From: Caprimulgus europaeus
Lineage: Eukaryota > Chordata > Aves > Caprimulgiformes > Caprimulgidae
Direction of reading: 5' to 3'
Length of the DNA: 64,000 nt
Assembly: GCA_907165065.1 (NCBI GenBank)
Contig: OU015525.1
Location: 44,436,037 to 44,500,036, forward strand
A program made the position numbers and the translations under genes. Of this stretch, positions 58,961 to 64,000 are shown one piece after another. Every line of letters starts with the position of its first letter. Position 1 is the stretch's first letter. The notes under the pieces were generated by a model, which did not search any database, had not been told where the DNA came from, and was given only the letters and a program-made list of their open reading frames with translations.

Positions 58961-61900
58961 AGAAACTGTTCATATTTCCACGTTACATTGAAATATAAGA
59001 ACATTTCATGGCAATGTGTAAAATCTGTTTAAACTAAAATCATCAGTCACCATAAAGCTTATTGTTGTTTTCAAAAACAATAGACTGGATAAAAAATACC
59101 ATGTAAGAACATGAAATTTATCTAAGCAAAAAAAAAAACATAACCAGGGCTTCTGAAAACCTTCTTTAAGACCAAAATCTAATTTACAGAGCACAGGGAT
59201 GATACATTTATCTGTTAATTATCTGGTCATTAAAGCTTAATTCGGCTTGACTTCAGCATATGCAATTCCCACCAAAAACAATGGAGAGCTACGAGCACAT
59301 ATTAAGAGAATACACAGTATTGTAAATAAAATGTTGATACAAATGTTCAACTTTCTAGTAATTTCTCCCCTCAAGATACTAAGTTTTATTAAATTTTAAA
59401 CTGTCTATATTCATTCTGGGATACATGGCAGACTTTAAGGACTGTAAAAAAATAAAACTAAGGAAATCAAATTCTTGAGATTAAACTATGCATGCCAAGG
59501 TTGTAAGAATGATATAAAAGATAACCAATGTATACCAATGCCTTACAATGTCACCATAACTTCAGGGCTGTCGGCTGCTTTCTAAGTATATCACTCTTTC
59601 TAAGAGCACACGCAAGTTGTGCTGAAGCAGCGCTGCTTACCTTGCTATGTGCACTGTGACTCTAAAACTGCCGGTTTGTCCTGATTAAAATGGAACATAA
59701 GAAAAATTTATTTTCACACTCGGTACTTCTAGACCTAAAATGTTGGGCACTGAAATACAGACGTGTGTTATTACTTCTACATGCCTTGATGTCTCAGAAC
59801 AAAGATGAAAGAATATTGAAATTATATCTCAAATTCCTGGCATCAAAAACTGTAACTTCCTTCTCTGCATTGTACAGGTTTATGTTTTAGGCAGATGGGA
59901 TTCTGGCTTTCCTATTTCAATTCACGCAAACTGTATATTTTCACAAGATTTATCCTAAGGTCTTAGACAAAGATTTGATAAAAAGTCAGTTATTTCATTT
60001 TATTAATTATTCCCAAGTATTTAAATTAATTTTGATGTAGGCAATTACTGATAGAAACTAATAATCTGACGTTGGCTCTCATTTAAGCAGTAGTTCAAAA
60101 TCAAACAGCAGCTCATTAATAATAACCCAAATTTACCTCATGCTCATGTCTTCAAAGGCTATTTAGAGGACATTTCATATGGCCCAAACAGATATGTTTG
60201 GTTTTGCCACCCTGTTCAGAGGGCATCTGTAATTGATACAGATTTGGGGTTAGACCATTCAGAAATGTACCAGCAAGCCTTCTCCAAATTTTTCTGCTAT
60301 CCTTAGCCTACATAAACATCCTAATCATGACATATTATCACCAAAAGCTAGACAATACTGAAGTATTTTCTGCCCAACAAGCAAAAATTGATGATAGACT
60401 AATGGGACACTTAAGTCCTCTCTAAATCTATGCCTGTTTTAAACACAGATTTCCATAGTCAAACTGCTGATCATTTTTTATGTCTGTGGAAAGCTTCTGT
60501 CCATCCAGTGTATGGAGAGTCCAGAAAACCAACATGAAGTAGAAAATAGTGAACACTACTGTAGAAGTTGGGAGAACAAAAATTGCATGTCATATCAAAT
60601 TGCCATTGGCCAAAAAACATTGCTGAACCTGGAGCTCTGTATGCTACTTGCTCCACCTAAGGTAGTTTCTTCAAAAGGATCTATATAAGCAGCAAATGAA
60701 GAAAGTTGATACAGGAATCCTCTGGTCTTACCACTAGATTAGTGCCAGAGAAATGGCTTCACAATTGTCCTGTCACAAATACAAAGGAATGATATATGTG
60801 CAGTCACTAGAAGTGAGACTAACCACAAAAGTGTCCGCATAATAAGACAGATTCAGTGGAAAGCTTTATTTTCATAATTTTCCTCAAAACATTTGGGCTC
60901 TTTGGAAGTTGTCGTGTTTTGCTTCTTTTAAACACAAAGAAAAACATGCTTCTCTTAGAACTGCCTATTTCTTTGATAATAAGAGCCCATTTAATTCAGA
61001 CAACTTCAAATACACTGTTCTAGTGATCACCTGCATCTAAGCAGGTATTACAATCTACTAATTTAGATACATATACACAATGGTACTCTTACCATGTCCT
61101 CCCATCACCTTGTCTTCCCCACTGACTACTCTAATCATTTCTTGGTCAGATGGCTCATACTAGACTCCAGTCCCACAGCGGGTGGAACCGCCTTTCAGCT
61201 TTTCATTCAGTCGGTGTTTAGCAGCACAGAAAATGCACTAGAAATAATAATAAAAATTTCATTAAAATAATCTTCTATACTCCTAAGTCTCCTCAAGGGG
61301 GAAAATATTACAAATATTGAAATTCAGCATCAGACAAACGACATGCTTTCTTGTTCACATGCAAAGGTTCACTGGGTCTCTAAAGAAAACACATCTGACA
61401 GAGGTCCACAGCAGAACCACCACAAACACACCAGTCGGCCAAAGTCCTTGCAGAAGACAGGAAAGTGAGAAGCTCTCTGTTCTGCTTTCCATAGTCTAAC
61501 TTTCTCCTCCCTGCTCTTCTTGGTACCTGGGGCTTGTTTTTTTCTGGATTACAGTTGGTGAGGCACAGCAGATTGCCCTGAGCTGCCCTGCTCGCTGCAG
61601 CTGGGTAGCAGCCCCGTGACTCCTTGGTGGGCTGTTGGAGAGCTCACCCAGGGACTGAGGTCTCCCGGGCAGCTTACTCCTGCCAGTTCTCCAGACGGGC
61701 TGCTAAGGCCAGGAGGGCAGACCACACAGGCTGCTGCAAGCACTGCCACAGCAAACGTCGCCACTCTTGCAACACATTAGATTCCCATGCCTGGGGAGTA
61801 GCTGGTGTAAATAGTCGCTTTTCAGCCTTAGACCCTACCTCTTTATACATGAAGTGCACGCTTACACACATTGCTATGCTGCAAACCAATGCATTAAAGA

Positions 61901-64000
61901 CCTGTTCAATTGGAGATTTACTTAGAAGTATGTCAAAGTTTTGAGCATTTTAATTTCTTCTGGGAAGATTAAAACTTAGAAACAGAGAAAAAAACCACAG
62001 GAGAAAAAATATCCATAAAAATACACACAAAGACCTTTTCGTCCAACCAGAACCTTGTATTATTTCAACACTGGCTGACATACTTCACCGGATATTGGGA
62101 ATTGGTGTGAGTCGGCAGTTGGTTCAGTAAGCTTGTCCACCTAAACTAAGCTTTACTTTGTGAAAAAAATTGCCCTTTAGGATGAATAGCCTAACAAGCC
62201 CTGGTTATTTTACAGCCTCGAAATAAATTAGCTCTTCATCTGTCCCAAGTACTCCTTGAACATCTTGGGTGAGCTGAAGGCAAGCCTTTTATTTGTTTTT
62301 TACTCCTGGCACTTATAAGAGGAGACAAAAATCAGAATGCTGATGTTACATAACAATTTATGGTTTTACTTTTCATAGACTTGAAAGTATCTTATATTTG
62401 CTATATGAGCTCTTTCATTCTTATATATTTGTCTTATCATGCACCACACATCATTTCATGGCTACAACAGCACACGGAATCCACAAATATCATAAACCAT
62501 TGCCCTTTGTCTGCAAACTGCTGTGTGCCAACTACAGCGTATAAGATAATGAAACACTTCACATATTATTGGCAAGGTATATGAGCTGTCAAATATGGGA
62601 CCTCACAGTCTTACAGCCAAGCACCTGGAAAGTTCAAATGAATTCCGCAGGTTTGGTAAAAGCTCGTTTTTCATCACTTATTCCATGTCTACTCAGAGGC
62701 ATTTTGGTTGTATAAAAGTCAAATATTTACAGTTCAGTGCCTGGGGAGGAGCATCTTTCCCATCAGTCTACCCAAATGAAAAGCAATCCAAGAAGCATCG
62801 TTTAACATTCTGCCAAAATAAGCCTTCCTTGGAGGCTGAAAAGGTTTGGCAAGAAAGGCATCCCACAACCAGCATTTTTGCTCCTGTTTTTGCCCAGTCA
62901 TTGAACTCAACTTGGATCAGCAGAACATCATGAAAAAGGTGTTTCTAAACACCTTCTGTTTAAGGCAAAACAGGAAGCTCTGTCACAAGTGAACCTGCTC
63001 ATCGCTTCCCCTCTTCAGCCTGAGAAGTTCAGACAGCTTAGATGAGTCACAGAGAACTTAAAGTTGACTTCTGAGGTATTCAGCCAAATAAATCCCAAAT
63101 TTCAAAAGTCTTGAAGCCTGTATGAGCATCTCTTCAATGAGGCTGTTTAACTTCAGAATGAACATTACAAGTCTCCTTCATACATATGGGCAGCCTGTTC
63201 TGCAGGATCAAGTGGTCTGAAATTCCCATTTGATTTCAAAAAGTCTGGTGAGTGCTCAACACAGTTTTTGTTTGCTAAATGCATACTAACGTATGTGAAG
63301 AGCTTTCTTTTTGCAAACCAAACACTTCCGAGTCTATGGTATATTTTGCTGCACAGGTATGCTCACTCGTATCCTGTTGTCACCCTTAAAGCAACACACG
63401 TGCCCAGACTGACAGAAAAAAAATCTCAAAGATCTCAGCCCATCTGCCATTACAGTTGCTTGTAATGCTGTCCTGGGAATCCTCTTTTCATAGTTTTATG
63501 GTTTTAAGATATAACCTTATACAGCATAATGCATCCTGTCAAAGCTAATATCACGATGTCTCTGAGAGATGGGACACTAATGGATTGGAGATCCATAGAA
63601 GAACTGAATCGATCCACAGCAATTCAATGAACTCAATGCTCCTGTCTAATCTACTTGAGCTCTGCAGGAGGATGACATCCAGCACACCCTTGAGGATTAT
63701 TGAAAAGCCTAGTGAGAGACTGAAACATATAGCTGAGAAGGATCCAGTCCAAAAACAGGAAAGTCAAACAAAGATAAAGGCATTTAGAACCTCTTGCATC
63801 TATGACATCGGTTAAGACATGCGATAACCAAAGTCATTCCCATGTAACAGCTGTTCGGTAGCCTACACAAAATGAAATGGTGGCTTCGGTGCAGTTGGTA
63901 GACAGATGTTTACATTATAGATGGAACTATGTGGCGAGCTCAGCAGAGAAGCCGAGCAGTTTTGCTAGGTTAACACAGCAGCAATAACAGAAGAAAGCAT
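58961..64000. other. Noncoding stretch to window end, nothing clear
   Basis: Unique AT-rich DNA. A more GC-rich patch at 61550-61770 gives open frames on both strands without domains. A GGGCAGCCTGTTCTG word near 63189 resembles minus-strand CR1 but does not extend. The last 120 bp (GGTGGCTTCGGTGCAGTTGG, GGCGAGCTCAGCAGAGAAGC) are slightly CpG-enriched and run off the window. No exon or RNA gene was recognised. Confidence 0.55.
59205..59280. promoter_or_regulatory. Weak candidate homeodomain cluster
   Basis: TGTTAATTATCTGGTCATTA then AAGCTTAATTCGGCTTGAC. Three ATTA/TAAT cores lie within 35 bp, one next to a CpG. It is small and may be chance. Confidence 0.2.

Noticed and set aside
62030-62060. 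Minus-strand CR1 end from AAGACCTTTTCGTCCAACCAG
   Set aside because: Looks slightly like the CR1 3' end but lacks the tail and the spacing is wrong.
63185-63205. Minus-strand CR1 fragment from GGGCAGCCTGTTCTG
   Set aside because: About 13 bases agree and the match does not continue on either side.

Overview
The window looks like a 64 kb piece of bird chromosome that is intergenic or deep intronic. Three things point to a bird: several truncated CR1 LINE copies ending in the typical 3' tail built on ATTCTATGA, low GC with CpG depletion, and old amniote-wide repeats (MIR-like and palindromic relics) with no mammalian Alu/L1 or dense recent transposons. I cannot tell the species or place the locus. 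The assignment to birds is an inference from repeat types.

I found no host protein-coding exon I can defend. The longest open frames (about 175 and 180 codons, both near 28.6-29.7 kb) have low-complexity, Ser/Pro-rich translations with no recognisable domain, and one of them runs into a MIR-like repeat. The only recognisable coding sequence belongs to CR1 reverse-transcriptase C-termini at 46.8-47.4 kb and 54.5 kb. No tRNA, rRNA, snRNA or CRISPR array was seen.

Layout. From 1 to 28 kb there is mostly unique, AT-rich sequence with A-tracts, a few short microsatellites, four palindromic amniote repeat relics (about 5.5, 8.1, 10.6 and 11.6 kb) and several AT-rich blocks with homeodomain-type motif clusters that could be conserved noncoding elements (CNEs). 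From 28 to 36 kb composition varies more: a homeodomain/TCF-motif block at 28.0-28.3 kb, an inverted MIR-like copy at 29.0 kb, a nested inverted repeat at 33.5 kb, and a CpG- and G-rich block at 35.3-35.8 kb carrying a G-quadruplex motif and E-box, TCF/LEF and GTTAAC sites. This last block is the best regulatory candidate. From 36 to 46 kb there are two more CNE candidates (44.2 and 45.5-45.9 kb) and further ancient repeats. From 46.8 to 56 kb lie four clear CR1 3' ends, all on the plus strand. From 56 to 64 kb the DNA is unique, with weak CNE candidates at 58.7-59.3 kb.

If the CNE candidates are real, the window would be a regulatory gene desert serving a neighbouring developmental gene outside it. 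That rests on motif content and composition only, because conservation cannot be measured here. I see no sign of a new gene system.
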